A stretch of DNA of 64,000 bases from Struthidea cinerea (Eukaryota; Chordata; Aves; Passeriformes; Corcoracidae): the NCBI GenBank assembly GCA_013397865.1, contig VZTI01001048.1, forward strand, positions 2,643,125 to 2,707,124, read 5' to 3'. Made by a program: the position numbers and the translations under genes. A model generated the notes under the pieces. That model had not been told where the DNA came from and ran no database searches. It saw only the letters and a list, made by a program, of their open reading frames with translations. This document shows positions 51,941-64,000 of the stretch, piece by piece (position 1 is the first letter of the stretch; each line of letters starts with the position of its first letter).

Positions 51941-54766
51941 GAAATTTCTATTTACTGCTGTCTTCTAAATGCCAAACTTTAAATGCAGTTTTTCCTGTAT
52001 ATCACCAAAACTTGTGGGAAATTACCTGTCTAGATGGCCTTCCTCTCTTTTTAATTTGCCCATAATAGCAACTGCTGCGACTTCTCACAAAAGAAACCCC
52101 CAGGAGAAGCAAAACCAGTCAGTGAGTGAGATCTCGTTCTTTGAAGCCAGACTATTGGCATGTTTTTGGCACTCTCTTCTCCCTAAGAGATGAGGAAATA
52201 TTCTGGGCAAAGTCAGGTAATGGCTGTGGGGAATTCTCAAGAGACTTGCTCTGATTATTTTTAGGCTGATAAGGAATTTGATTGGATTTGAAGAGAGAAG
52301 ATGGGAAGAAACTGTTGGTCTTATCAAATAGGATCAGATTTATTTTAAGATTATTTGGAGCACTGAGAGCAAGCTACAGTAAATAAAATATGAACACAAA
52401 AAAAGGAGGAGGAAATTGTTCACAGCTACCTACTGCATTTCACTTAGCTGATGTCTTGCAAGTGCCATTCAAAACAAAAAAAAAGTTCCAGCTTCTCTCA
52501 GATTTCTGTGTGTGAGTACATGTGCCACTGACAATTCAAAGCCTTTTCAGTCTTCAGAGAACTAATAAACATATTCCAATGGATCTGAGAGGTGCTAAAG
52601 AGGCAAAGAGCAGACATTTTCCATTGTGCCTAGACTCAAATGTCCTTTTATTTTGAAATAAAGAATAAATTCTCTAACCTCAGTACAACTCCTTTGTCAT
52701 GAGAGATCACCTGATGAAAACCCACTTCTAAGCGGAAACGATCAGCTGTTTACAGCTGACAAAGCTTTTGGTTCTGAATCAGTGTATGGTTAATGCCAAT
52801 ACACCAAATATTACTTCCTGGAGAATTAAACCTGGACCTCAGTGTCTCCTGAACTAGAATTTCCAGCTCAGTAAAAGGCATACATCTAAAATTACTGCTT
52901 AATACTCTGACTTACCATTTCAGATTCAGGGACTCAAATATCATGAACATGCCTGAAAAAATAATCTCCCCACCATGCTACTTTGTCCTCGGAACTGCTT
53001 TTCCCCTCCCTCTGCAGTTTAGTGACAGGCAGACAGCAAGGGCCATTAGTAGAGATATGACTGTTACAGTAGCTCCTCCATACTTTGATGATCTGCTTTG
53101 ATCATCTTGCATCATATTCATTAGAGAACTTTTCCCCTTTCCATTCTGTAGAGGGTGGATATCTCCCTTAAAAATCCCCTTCTCTGATTACCATCAATAG
53201 TGGGGAATTCATAGCCTGCAATGTAGCTTTCAAATCTCAGACACACAGAGATGACAATGGTCAAATTTAATGCTTCGATTGCATCAATATACAACTGCTT
53301 TATGGTCAAATCAATCCACTGATTAACAATATTTTATCACTGACTTGAAATTTTGCCCATGCAGAACACAAGCAAGTTATTAATATTTGTTCTGATTTAT
53401 CCTACTCTAATCAACATTCAGCTGTCACCCATTTTAACTATAGAATATTTAATAACTAGTATTAAAAAAAAAGGCATTATCAAAGTTTTGGACATCTTCC
53501 AAAGCATATTAATTTCTTATGACACCCAACCAGCTTCTCTAAAAACATGCAAAAGCCATTAGTTTGCATGAAATCAATGAAACGGATACAGCATAATCAT
53601 GGATATTTCTTAAATTATTTCCCACAGCAATGGCTGCCTTATTCCCACCTGCCCCTCACCTTTGTAAGGAGAATTTAAAAAAAAAAAAGAATCACATCTT
53701 TAGGTTCCTAGTTGGGTTTACATTATATATAATGACATTAAGTAATTGTGCCACTTCCATCCCAATCTGCTAACACATGCACGGTCTTCAAAGGCAAGTA
53801 AACTACTTCTCTTTGGAGGGGATTTTGAGGAAGAGACATGTGTGGAAACATTCCCAATCCACAGACTTATTTAAAAGGGCCCTGTAAAAATGCCAACATA
53901 GTTTTCTGACTTAAGGTATTAAACACTTTGTAACTTGTGCTACAAAGGGATGGTGAATATTAGCAGGATGGTCAATGGGGTACGAAACAAATTAACTCTG
54001 CTTAACACTTGCATGTTCTCTAAACAACAGATGAATTCATTTACAAAAATATTTACCACTTAATTTAGACTGAAAAATATCTAAATGTAATCAATGTTAT
54101 TGACATTTTCACTAAAATGAAACAAATTAATCAAAGTATTTTAATTATAAAAATTAAACTCATTCATGCAACTGCCAAAAAATGAGGTTTCTTAACCAAA
54201 ACCATTACATCAGAAACTAAAAACCTCTTTCACACAGATGTTTCCCAGGAGTTAAAAACATGCCTGGACTGGCTACTGCTACTGGGTACCAAGTTTCTCA
54301 AAGCTAAGCTAAATCCACTGGACTTTCAGAAGAGTATTTTTCATCTCTCTTCCAAGAAGTGTTATTACGACAAATCAAGTGAAATACATTTTTAATAATG
54401 ATAATACACTGTATATTATCAGAGGTCTTCACCAAGATCATTTGTTCTTGATAAAGGATACATTTTTTCTAGAGAAGAGTTAACACCACTGGTGATACCA
54501 TGGAGCGATCATGCCATCATCCAGGTGCCAGCAGCACCTCTGTCCCAAACCCCTTCCCTTTCCCCAGATGCAGGAGCTGGACAGTGCAAATTTAGGTATA
54601 TACAACTGAAATTAAACTGAGATGATTTTAAAAAGTCTCCTTAAGATCTGAAATCATAAGCAGTATACTAATGATCCTGTAAAACTACAGGTTTTGGGGA
54701 GAGAAAAGCAGAAAATGCTTTTCTTTCCAATTTGCCATATAAAATAACCTGAATTTGTTCTTGGGT

Positions 54767-54830
54767 ACTCCCATCAAAATTGATGGGAATACTGTAGTGG
54801 CAGTTGACCTGGATGCTTATCATCTTTTGA
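54767..54830. mobile_element. Relic core of ancient palindromic element
   Basis: TCCCATCAA (54769-54777) and TTGATGGGA (54780-54788) form a perfect hairpin around AA. The sequence is followed by AATACTGTAGTGGCAGTTGACC. The core CCCAT..ATGGG pairing resembles the CCATTGAAGTCAATGG centre of the palindromic element seen at 35368-35471. Its close distance to an L2/MIR tail suggests a small cluster of old repeats. Confidence 0.35.
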
Positions 54831-54929
54831 ACCTATATTTTCAAAAAAGGATTTTACTTTTTTTAAAGGCCATTGTGCTCTGTACCACAGGTGCCAATAC
54901 TCTAGTGGCATGCTAGATGATCCAACATA

Positions 54930-55012
54930 TGTTAAGAGTTTTCTAAAATACTTTGGAATCCTTGGGGATAAAAGGTGCTACATAAATTTATTTATATACT
55001 TATTTATTTGTA
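54930..55012 (+). mobile_element. L2/MIR-type 3' tail
   Basis: AATACTTTGGAATCCTTGGGG followed by ATAAAAGGTGCTACATAAAT matches the tail shared by L2 LINEs and MIR-like SINEs, which reads roughly GCTTTGGGATCCTTGGATG then AAAGGCGCTATATAAATG. An AT-rich end with TTTATTTATA follows, as usual. The element is badly decayed upstream of 54930. Such tails are ancient and scattered at low density in birds. Confidence 0.65.
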
Positions 55013-56200
55013 TTTTTAAGCAACAATATCGTGTGTCCCCTGTAATACATGTACATTTGGATGTTTGCAGGCTGCATGTTTGTTGTTGTGAATGCCTTAT
55101 TACTTTATCGCCTTGTGGAAAACACACTAAAAAGCCAAAATTTCAGTAAAAAAACCCCAAATTTTAAAAAAATAGTAAAAACATAAGCCCACAACTCACA
55201 CATTTAGATTTCAGGCTGAAAACCTGATGGACTCATACTGAATTCCCAGTAAATCCTGTTCTAGACACTTATGAAGAAATGCATCGATACAAAGGTAAAT
55301 GCTAATTATGCATTACAATGTTTAAACAAGGTTTATGCTGGATTTCAAAATATGCACAAGCATTTCAGAAGTAAACAGCTTTATATTGTATTCCTTGATT
55401 TCAAATAGTCTAAACATTTTAGCATTGATGTGCCTCTCCACTCACAGCCTTTGCACTGCACCTCTTGACCTTTCAGCACTCAAGAGTGGGGCTGAGATAA
55501 CTAAAATCTAGGAAAGGTAGTAAAACACCGAGCACATAATAAATTAAAGACTTGGAAAATTGTGGTAATAAGCCCTTTGGGGTAAGTCTCTTTTAAAGCA
55601 GTAGCACTGCTTAACACTACTGGAACAATTCTTGTTTTATTTAAAACTTGTGTTAAGGAGCTTCATCTACTGCTTAGATACGAAATGTGTTTCTGTTACA
55701 GTAACGTGATTCTATTTCAATGAGTTTCTGGCTTATTTCCTGATGTCTTTAGATCTTTGTCTAAATAAAAAGACAATGGTTTGGTGAAATGTTTAGTCCC
55801 ACGTACACAGAAAGACAAGTTACTCCTCGCACTGAACGCTTCCATTCTCAAGGCATGAGGTTTGGGGAGGAAAACCATATGAACCAGTTGACTAAAATGA
55901 AAATCAACTTTGGCAAGGATATCTTTCTGGGATATCGTGTTTGTGAAAAGCCATATATGAGTGAGAACCACAATTACTCTCTAGTCTCACCTACACTCAC
56001 TTTTAAAAGTGAATGCTAGAGAGAATGCTCCCACAGAAAGGAAAAACAACCAGAATCTGGAACTGGGTGATGGAACTACCATGGTAATGAGAAAAAAACA
56101 TAACTTACAAGGAATGCCTGACACTGTTAAGAATATTTGCATGAAGCCCTTAGGGAACCTCAGTAAAAAACTGGTCTTTCATGGAAATTTAGGAATGCAG

Positions 56201-56225
56201 AGATGGCGGCCGTGTGCATGCACAC
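56201..56225 (+). promoter_or_regulatory. YY1 site beside NRF1-like palindrome
   Basis: AGATGGCGGC (56201-56210) fits the YY1 core AAnATGGCGGC. Directly after it, GTGTGCATGCACAC (56212-56225) is a perfect 14-bp palindrome. Its core TGTGCATGCACA is the NRF1 site TGCGCATGCGCA with both CpGs changed to TG and CA, which is the usual result of CpG decay. YY1 and NRF1 sites are often paired in promoters of housekeeping genes. No CpG island or exon is seen here, so it may be a decayed or minor start site. Confidence 0.4.
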
Positions 56226-59200
56226 TCTGAGGAATTCTGCTTTAGACGAAGGAAGTTGAGAAAAACTGAGGCACTGGAAACCTGAGACTATTCTTTAGGT
56301 CTTTGGCATCTATCCGAGGGGAGGCAAGAGATGTACAGCTGGGGAAAAGACCCAACCAAAAGCTCAAATACTGAAGCCATTGTTACATGCACTTAATGGA
56401 GGAGTCGTAGTTACTGCTACAAATCTGCAATGAGAGAAATTGATAAGCAACCAGCAATTTTGCAACACATGAAAATCAGAAATTAATAACTGTTAAATAA
56501 CTTATAAAAAACTAGTCCCAGGTGACTGTCTAGTCTATACTTCTGCAGTGGGGCAGCACTGATGTAATTATCGGCATTCATGTTCTCAAAACAACTGATG
56601 TGAAAACATGCTAAAGGTGTCAGTTGACAAATGATAGCAAACATAGATCAAAATGAAGCAAGCAAATTGGCAGGAAAAATGAGTGACTGGATTGCCTGAG
56701 GGATCACACAGGTGTTAGATATATGACCATGTGAACAGAAATGCATACAAGTATTCACACAGAGCATCTTTTTACCAAGAACATTTTTTATCTCTTCACC
56801 ATTATAAAACTGTCAACTCATATACATTTATTAGCCCTCTAAAGGAAAAAAAGCAGAATGACTCATTGCTATTTATTAGTTTGATATGTTAACTAGCAAA
56901 AGAGAAAAAAGTCCAGATATATTAAGTATGTGGAGACTGCCTACTGTTAATAACTCTAGCAAATCTTTGATCTATGTTAATCGCACGTTATTGTAGTAAG
57001 CATGAAGAATCATCATTCATCTCACATGAGCAAGGCGCTCTTGCGTGTCATGATAGATTTTATCAAGAAGAAAATGAAGTCAAAGGTGGCCGTCAAGGCA
57101 CTGGGGTTTTGAGTGAGTGGAGAACCTCAGAATGGGATTTTTAACTTGCAGGATTTGATGGAGGAAGGAAAGAAATTTAATTAACCACTTTACGTACATG
57201 GTACTTCATTGATCATCAAAAAGCTTTCTTCATCTAAATTTGCACAGGAAAAATTCTCACCCAGGTAGTTTACCAGGTAGAGGGAACTTGCAAAGTAATC
57301 AACAGCAGTTCAGTGCACAAATGAAACAATGGAGTAGTTTGGTATTGGCAAAGATGCTCTTTCATTATTCCTTTTAAATGTTATGAAGAGATGGGATTTG
57401 AGCACAGCAGTAAATGCAGGGCATGAGAATGCTGACAGGATATTAGAAGGAATCCTGTGGTGGCAAAGTCAATGTAATTCTCATCACTCCACAGAAACAG
57501 GTCTATGGTATTTTATGAGCAGTGAGTACAAATAATATTCACTTTGGCTTTTAGCACAGTAGTGACTGGCAAAAAAAAAAAAATTAAAATAAAAGTCATA
57601 AAATGGTATTCTTTTTTTTCTTTTTTAAATTTGGCAGGCTATGCTAAAAAACACCCAAAATGTCAAAATTAGAGGTTCATTTTTCCTTGCACTCGAGTAT
57701 CACTTTGGGGTTTTTTTTATTAGTCAGTGTTGCTCTATAGGATGACACAGGAACTTTCTCCCTGACAAGCAGCAGGTACTGAAAGCATTCCACTTGTGCT
57801 GAAGTTAACCAGAAAAGTATTTCATTGATCATTACTGAGAGGAGTTATTGTCCTCACTGTCTGCCACAGATTCACAGGTCGAGTGATCATTAGACTGCGA
57901 CTCAGCTCACCTGCCAGTACTCTTCAGTGCTGCTGGCAGCCTTATTCCAGTGCAGTTTCCAAGAAGTATTTGCACCAGGACTTTAGAAAGCAGCTGTGCA
58001 GGTATTCTGAGAGTTAGTGAAACTTTGGAGCTCACAGATTACTCCAGAAAAAGAACTAAAGCAGGGCTGCAATGATCTAGCATTCTGATTGCTTATTTAG
58101 CATCAAGTGAACACAAATATTTATACCATGGTCTTCTGAAGTCATCACTAAACGACACTGCTACCAAAATATCTGCAAGGCAAGTTACCCCAACATTGTA
58201 CTAAACTCCTCCAACTACAACAGTACAGGCATTTAACTTCTGCTATATAAAATGTTAAGCCTGCAGGTTTTTGGTTTTTGAGGCTTAGGGCTGAATATCT
58301 CTATTAGAAGTAGTACTTTTTAGCTTCTTCTTTTACCTAATGTGTTTCAAGTTTTCAAATTATTAAAAGAGGAACTGTACGTAGACAGAAGAGCTGACAT
58401 CCCATTGGTAAGGGACTGGTTTTAGCTCCGCATTAAGCTTCAAGAGCATGTAACAGGTAGACAGTTCTCTATACCTGCTGCGCAAGAACAAGCTTCAGCT
58501 ACAGCCACTGTCTGTACAGAGGACAGTGCACAGTGGGCTTCCCATCACATCACCATGTACATGTTCTCCCCAAAGTCACGAGTACCATAAGATTAGCAGG
58601 AGAGAAAGAATATATGTTGAAACAGTGATGAAACTAGAGGTCCGCACATGTATTGTGTTCATGCTACTAACACATACCCTAAAATTACATGAACTAGGAA
58701 AACAGGTCTATATTTAGCTGTGGATGTTTGAAGGCTTTTTTTTTCCTTCTTCTCCACCCATCTTAAAAAAACTCCAAACACATCAATTCTCTTCTTCATT
58801 TTCCCACACTAATGCATTATTGACTACAATGTACCAAACTTGCACTTGCAGTCTAACCCACTATTACAGCACCTTGTATCAGTACTTCAAACACTGCTTA
58901 ACAAGAAAAATATGTCAATATACAATGAAAGCCTTCATTTATGCTTTCAAATTGAGGAAACTGCTGCAAGCTATGTTGTAAATTACCCCCAAGAATGTTT
59001 AACTGGGCAAAATAAAGAACAAATTTTAGTGACATCAGACGTGACTTGATTCATAATTAGTAACACTTAACAATATATTAACTTTATCTCCTTTCTATTC
59101 CAGTGACCCTTTCAGTCCTAAGCAATGTTTGCATATGCTACCATAAATCATGTCTCAGATTTGACAACGAGCTTGGAATAGTTTTGTTATTTGTGAAAAT

Positions 59201-62200
59201 TACAAAGTGAACTCCTGGTTCAAAAATATTTTGATAATGTGGAACAGGGTAGGTATGAGCTGCCTGACCTCAGCTTCACTCCAGTCTCTCTCAAACCGAA
59301 AAAGAACTATTAGTATCTGTGTACATGTCCATCGCTTCAATAACTGATGCCACTGACTGGTGGGGCCACGCCAAACTGATCCAAACCAGGTCCTAATGCC
59401 AAGTTAGCACTCCGCCTAAAGCAACTGTCAAGTAATGATAGATTGGACAAATCTGATTGCTCTATCAAAACATTCATCTCAAATCTTGATTAGTAAACCT
59501 ATTGAATTATGATTAATTCACAAGAGTGCTGCTGACAGATAAGGTACTTTATCTGACAATGTGTAGTAGTTGCTTTGCCTGAAGCAAAATAGCTCTGAAG
59601 CTGCTGGTAAAATAAACAGTATCAACTACAACACACTGCAAAGGATAATGAGGCTACATGCACCTTTTAATTTAATAAAGGCTGATCTAGGAGAATTTAG
59701 CTCCAGCCACAAAAACACAGGGAAGGGAGGATAAGGGCCAGGAAATGACCAAAGTGACAGGAGAGGAGATAAAACTGCTGGATTGAAAGTATAGAGATGC
59801 ATGGGATGGGCTGCAGGGATTTTTTGGGGCAGCTAAAATGAATCACAAAATCCCAAAATTCCTGACTTTGAGAAAAATCTGATTCCAAAATTATGGCATA
59901 TGGCCTTGGTTTTACTGTCTCCTAGGAGAGTGTGACACTTACATGAGATGTGACATCGTCTACTTTGCAGTTCCAGTGAATAAAGCAAGAGGTTAAACAC
60001 TAAAAACTGTATTCAGCACATGAAAGTAGAAGAGACTTGCTTCAGTGTTACTAAAATGATATTAAAATAATATCTTGCATGATTTCTAGTATTTCATAAA
60101 ATTAAATAAAAAAGAAAACAAATCTATTGTGTTTTTTGCAACTTTTAAAAACCTTCTACCACAACAGAATTTTTACAACTAATGAAAATAAAATGTCATG
60201 GATTCATCAAGCTTCTTTCAATGCCACCTCTGCACACTCACTATGAATTTGTCCCAGGCTCAGTATATAACAGACATTCCATTACAGGGTAAAGTGAAAA
60301 CCTAGCAGTTTCAACTCAATTTCACTGTCCTGATACCTGCACATGCACAGGGGTAGATCATTAGAAAGCTCCACATTATTTGAACTTGTAGCACAGTCAG
60401 TGAAAAATGGGTATTGCAATATTTGGCTCTGACTTAATGAAGAAACCACCTTCTCCAAGTCACTTGTTAGCTTATCCTGACCTAATAATTTCACAAAAAC
60501 CCTAATGCACTATAATTATGTTTCTCCCCAGCCAGTATTAACCTTTCTGTGACTCTTTCTTCTTTATTCTCTCTCACACATATTTATTTATTTTACCTAG
60601 CCTCTGTTAATCAATGTGAACTGCAGATGGGGTCAAGGAAAGCTACTTCCTCCTTTGATAGCCTCCAATGCTTTCACTCCTGGGGATAAAAATGCTTTAA
60701 ATGGAGTTATATTCTAGGAAAATCAATATATGATTACTGCAAAGATTTGTATCGATTGCCCTGTTGCATTGCAAAAAGGCTAAAGAAAAATTGCATGGCA
60801 CATTCCCTTCATTTTCTACTCCAAGGAACTTGCTGCAAATATCTTGAGCGAGTAAGAAGTATTGGAACTTTATTTAATAAGCTAAACTTTTCTTTATTTA
60901 ACCCTGCTACTTGTGTGTTTACTTTGGAAAAAAAAAATATCCCCACTGACATCTCTTCTCTAATGCCTAAAACCAGAGTGCTACTTGCGATCCTGAAACA
61001 CAAACGCACAGCAGCAAACATCCAGCTTGCAATAACCTCACTCGTTTTGCGTATTTCATAATAACAAAAAAACCCCTCAAAGCCCCAAATTCCTATTTTC
61101 ACTGCTTTACCAGAATTGTTCATGCTTCTTCCTAGCACAGACACCACACCAAATATTCAGGCTGGATTGTGTTTTCACAGACTATAGTGGTGGAGGAGCT
61201 GGGTTTCCTGACCTGGTTTCATTTGTCTTGATGTAACCAGAGTTAGACTTGTTTTTCCCCACAAAAGTCCTAAGAACTGGAACTAGGTTCAAGTTCGAAG
61301 AGGGTCTTATTAAAATTCCTTACAGGAATATAATTTTTTTTTTTTAACACATCTTTATTTTGCAAGAATGGCCTAAATGCTTTCAGCAAATTGTTTTCTG
61401 ACAACGGTCTCTGTAATCTTGTTTCTTGTAGTGCGTATTTTTCATTTCCATTATGTGGCATGCTATCCAAATAGGACACAGGTTTTACTGTTTGAAAGGA
61501 TAATTAAAAGTTGTTAAATAAAGTAACACACCACAATATTTCAAAGTCACTTTGGATGCGTTCTCTGTTGATCAGTTTCCTGAAATCCAACATTATTTAC
61601 CTCTCAGTAATATGTTCAGAGATCTACAGCCAAGAAGTAATATGGAAGGACTCACATAATGATGTTTGTATTAGTGAACACAGAATGCAAACATAGAACT
61701 ATAATCGAAGGTACTGAATTTTTACCAAAATGTGCAACTATTTCCCTCTGTGCATACGATTTCTTGGAATCTTGCAAAGAAACAATAGGAACTTAAAATT
61801 TACAACTATCAAACTTACCGCTTTTATTTCTCCAACTCCACACTCCACTGGCAAACCAGTAATCTGGTTCTAGTAACCTAATATTTAAAAAGAAGTTGCT
61901 AGTCAATGTCTTCTGCTTTCTGTTCCTCTCCTTATTCCTAATATATTTCAGTTTTGAAGAAGTAAAAATATTATAGCAGATCCTTCCATTACTTACATTT
62001 TTCTGTTTCAGGAATACTGTAAATTATTTCAATTTCAAGTACGTTAAAAAGTATTTCATGGCATGCTCCATTACTTACCTTGTAGAAGAATCCTTCAGGC
62101 TTTTCCCATGTTGCTCATTTTCATTATTAACAAATTCCTGACACTAAGTTTCTTTTTTTAACACTTTGCAACTTTTTCTCTGAAGCAGGTGCTGAACAAA

Positions 62201-63364
62201 TGACAAATTAATGCTAAACATTCTCATTAATGGACAAAGTGACATCATTTGCACAAAGGAAGAGCAATACTAAGCCACATCTGACTCACAAGACTAATTT
62301 TCAGGAATTTTCCTTCTATGGACACCCATGCGCAAAAACCAAATAAATTCTGTTCTGGGTGAAGAGTTTCTAACAGCTCAGTAATTTTGATGTCTGGCCA
62401 TTTAACTGTTCTGGTGGGAGACAATAAAGCCTAGGAATAAAGTCTGTTCCCAGATTATGATTTATGTTAATTTCTAGGTGAATGAAGGGTCCCAAGTAGT
62501 CTAGGTCTATAATTGCACTTTTGACATTTCTCAAAGAGTGCCTGGGGAAGAAGACAGACACACCTCTTTATGGAATGTATATATAAGGAGAGTAAATATA
62601 TACATGGTACATGAACTCCTGTGAAAACTTGTCTCCTTTAACCGGATTATTATACAGAAAGTTTTAACTGCTGAGCTTTTCAAAAATTTGATTCCTTGTA
62701 TTTTCCAATTATTTTTATCCTGCAAGACAATCTTACTCCAGTCCAGCCTGTGCTTCCCAGCCTCATGCACTGCTACTGTATCGCAGTGGTACGTGAAGAG
62801 AGGGGAAAGCAAGTCCCTGCCAGGCAGGTCTCCACCACTGCCCCAGTGCAAGAATCCGTCACTCCAAGGCTACTGCAGCACATTGGGAACAGCTGCGCGG
62901 ACACAGCACTGGGGCCTTGGCATCACAGCTGAGAATCCCCTTCATTCATACCTAGAGACTGAATAAAATACCATTTGTACCTGCCCTTATTCCCTGTGTA
63001 TCTGCACGTGGCCACTCCTGGAGGCAAAACAGGAGTTTGATGCATCCTTGCTCCGAAGTTACAGCACTACTCCTGTGTTTATCCACCTGCCCATGCTGGC
63101 AGGCAGATGTTCCAGTGCCAGGAGCAGTGATTCTACACATTGCCCTGCCCAACGTCCCTCTACTTTTCAGTGTAAAATGGGTTACACACTAGACATGCAT
63201 TTTAGGAACACTTTGGTTTGATGTTTTTTTGGATAGGCATTCTGCTAGCAGAATAAGACATGGGACATGCACTTACAGTCAAAAAGCTAAGGGAAAGAAC
63301 CCAATTCCTATTATGACATATAAAATCTATATACAGCCAGCACCACATGCCCTTGTCTGGAAAA

Positions 63365-63390
63365 TGAATTACACAAGTTGGTGTAATTCA
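63365..63390. repeat. Perfect 10-bp inverted repeat, 6-nt loop
   Basis: TGAATTACAC (63365-63374) and GTGTAATTCA (63381-63390) are exact reverse complements around AAGTTG. The TTACAC..GTGTAA pairing recalls the inner blocks of the palindromic relics elsewhere in the window, so it may be another worn fragment. Confidence 0.85.
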
Positions 63391-64000
63391 CATATGCAGA
63401 AACTTGCTCCTGATAAAATGAAGTAAAATATACTTTTCTGTATTTTTAATAATTCTACTATTACCTATAAAAAAGTAAAAAAAAAAAAATTGAATAGGAT
63501 AATGTACATCCATAATGACTGGCTGTCAAAACATCCCTTAGATCTATAGATGGCTTTTGCTAAAACAAATGGAAAACTATATGTAATGTTTCTAAGCTGT
63601 GTTTCTCAAATTACTTTTCCTCCCAATTTATGTCAGATTCAGTATGTTGTTTTACAGGAGAAAATTAATTACCAGCAAAAAAGCAAAGGTTCTTTTATCT
63701 TCTATATCATTCTAAAAATTCCAGCCTAGTATTTGCAATCAAATTTAAATGTGTGCTACTACATACTGCTAGTTTATCTCCACATGAAAACTTTTAATGA
63801 TCAAATAATTTAAGATTGTCTTCTTAATAGGACAGATCTTTACTGAAACCCTAACCCTGCCTAATGCACAGGCGTACATTGAAGAAGAGAGACAATATAA
63901 GATACATGTATAAGACATTTAGTGCAGCTCTGGATTTCCTTCAGCAGAGACAAGCAAAGCTCCAAGCTATCCATCTAAACAAGACTGTTAGTTCTGAATT

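Larger units (their letters stand above)
48996..54766. other. AT-rich non-coding DNA, no gene recognised
   Basis: Almost 6 kb with only short frames. Listed separately are a candidate conserved element (49290-49870), a 9-bp triple repeat and a 20-bp palindrome. A hairpin of 8-bp arms (TCAGCTGT with ACAGCTGA, 52742-52759) and a mixed A and G homopolymer tract near 50061-50086 are also present. I see nothing else. Confidence 0.55.
55013..64000. other. AT-rich non-coding DNA, no gene recognised
   Basis: The final 9 kb are ordinary AT-rich DNA. Frames reach at most about 112 codons. A YY1 site with adjoining palindrome (56201-56225) and a hairpin (63365-63390) are listed separately. A slightly GC-richer stretch at 62740-63130 contains an AATAAA hexamer at 62961-62966 but no recognised exon. 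A single stray ACCCTAACCCT lies near 63850. Confidence 0.55.

Noticed and set aside
62740..63130. GC-richer stretch with AATAAA, considered as a terminal exon
   Set aside because: Frames on both strands overlap without a recognisable product, no splice-flanked coding segment is convincing, and AATAAA is common in AT-rich DNA.
63845..63856. Single ACCCTAACCCT near the right end
   Set aside because: It is under two telomeric units with no satellite context, expected by chance in this much DNA.
1..64000. Bacterial or phage systems, CRISPR arrays, integrons
   Set aside because: There are no operons, no regularly spaced direct repeats with unique spacers and no long prokaryote-like coding frames. 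CR1 and telomeric repeats show a vertebrate chromosome.

Overview
The window looks like nuclear DNA of a sauropsid vertebrate, most likely a bird. It is AT-rich and CpG-poor, without operon-like gene packing, and recognisable repeats are sparse. The one well-preserved transposable element is the 3' end of a CR1 LINE (18108-18404), the dominant retroposon of birds and reptiles. There are also worn relics of MIR/L2-type elements and of a palindromic element that I recall from sauropsid genomes. A 72-base run of N next to a G14 tract marks a draft-assembly gap.

I find no protein-coding exon, tRNA, rRNA or snRNA gene that I can support. The open frames are short, overlap on both strands and match no family I recognise. 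Several of the longest lie over repeats. The window is therefore either a gene desert or the inside of a very large intron, and I cannot tell which.

Layout. 1-10433: plain AT-rich DNA, with a TA-rich tract near 4600. 10418-10505: poly-G and gap. 10506-18107: plain DNA with a palindromic-element relic (12350-12422), a stretch that looks like a conserved non-coding element (12920-13215), an A-rich tract and an AAT/AAC microsatellite (15719-15812). 18108-18404: CR1. 18405-24600: mostly plain, with a perfect 14-bp hairpin (19524-19555) and a slightly GC-richer stretch ending in a poly-A run (to 23293). 24600-27240: a compositionally foreign island. Its core is four diverged copies of a roughly 170-205 bp satellite unit, each copy carrying telomere-type sequence; one copy holds an uninterrupted array of ten CCCTAA units. 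A G-rich minisatellite and unclassified flanks, possibly LTR-like, adjoin it. 27241-64000: AT-rich non-coding DNA with a TIR-bearing relic, a MIR fragment, an L2/MIR tail, several enhancer-like stretches, an RFX X-box palindrome, a CpG-rich patch, a YY1 site beside an NRF1-like palindrome, and several perfect palindromes.

The most notable region is the telomere-bearing satellite island at 25126-25870, which looks like a piece of subtelomere inside otherwise ordinary interior DNA. I see no gene system, and nothing bacterial, phage or CRISPR-like. The conserved-element calls are judgements from sequence texture and need an alignment to confirm.
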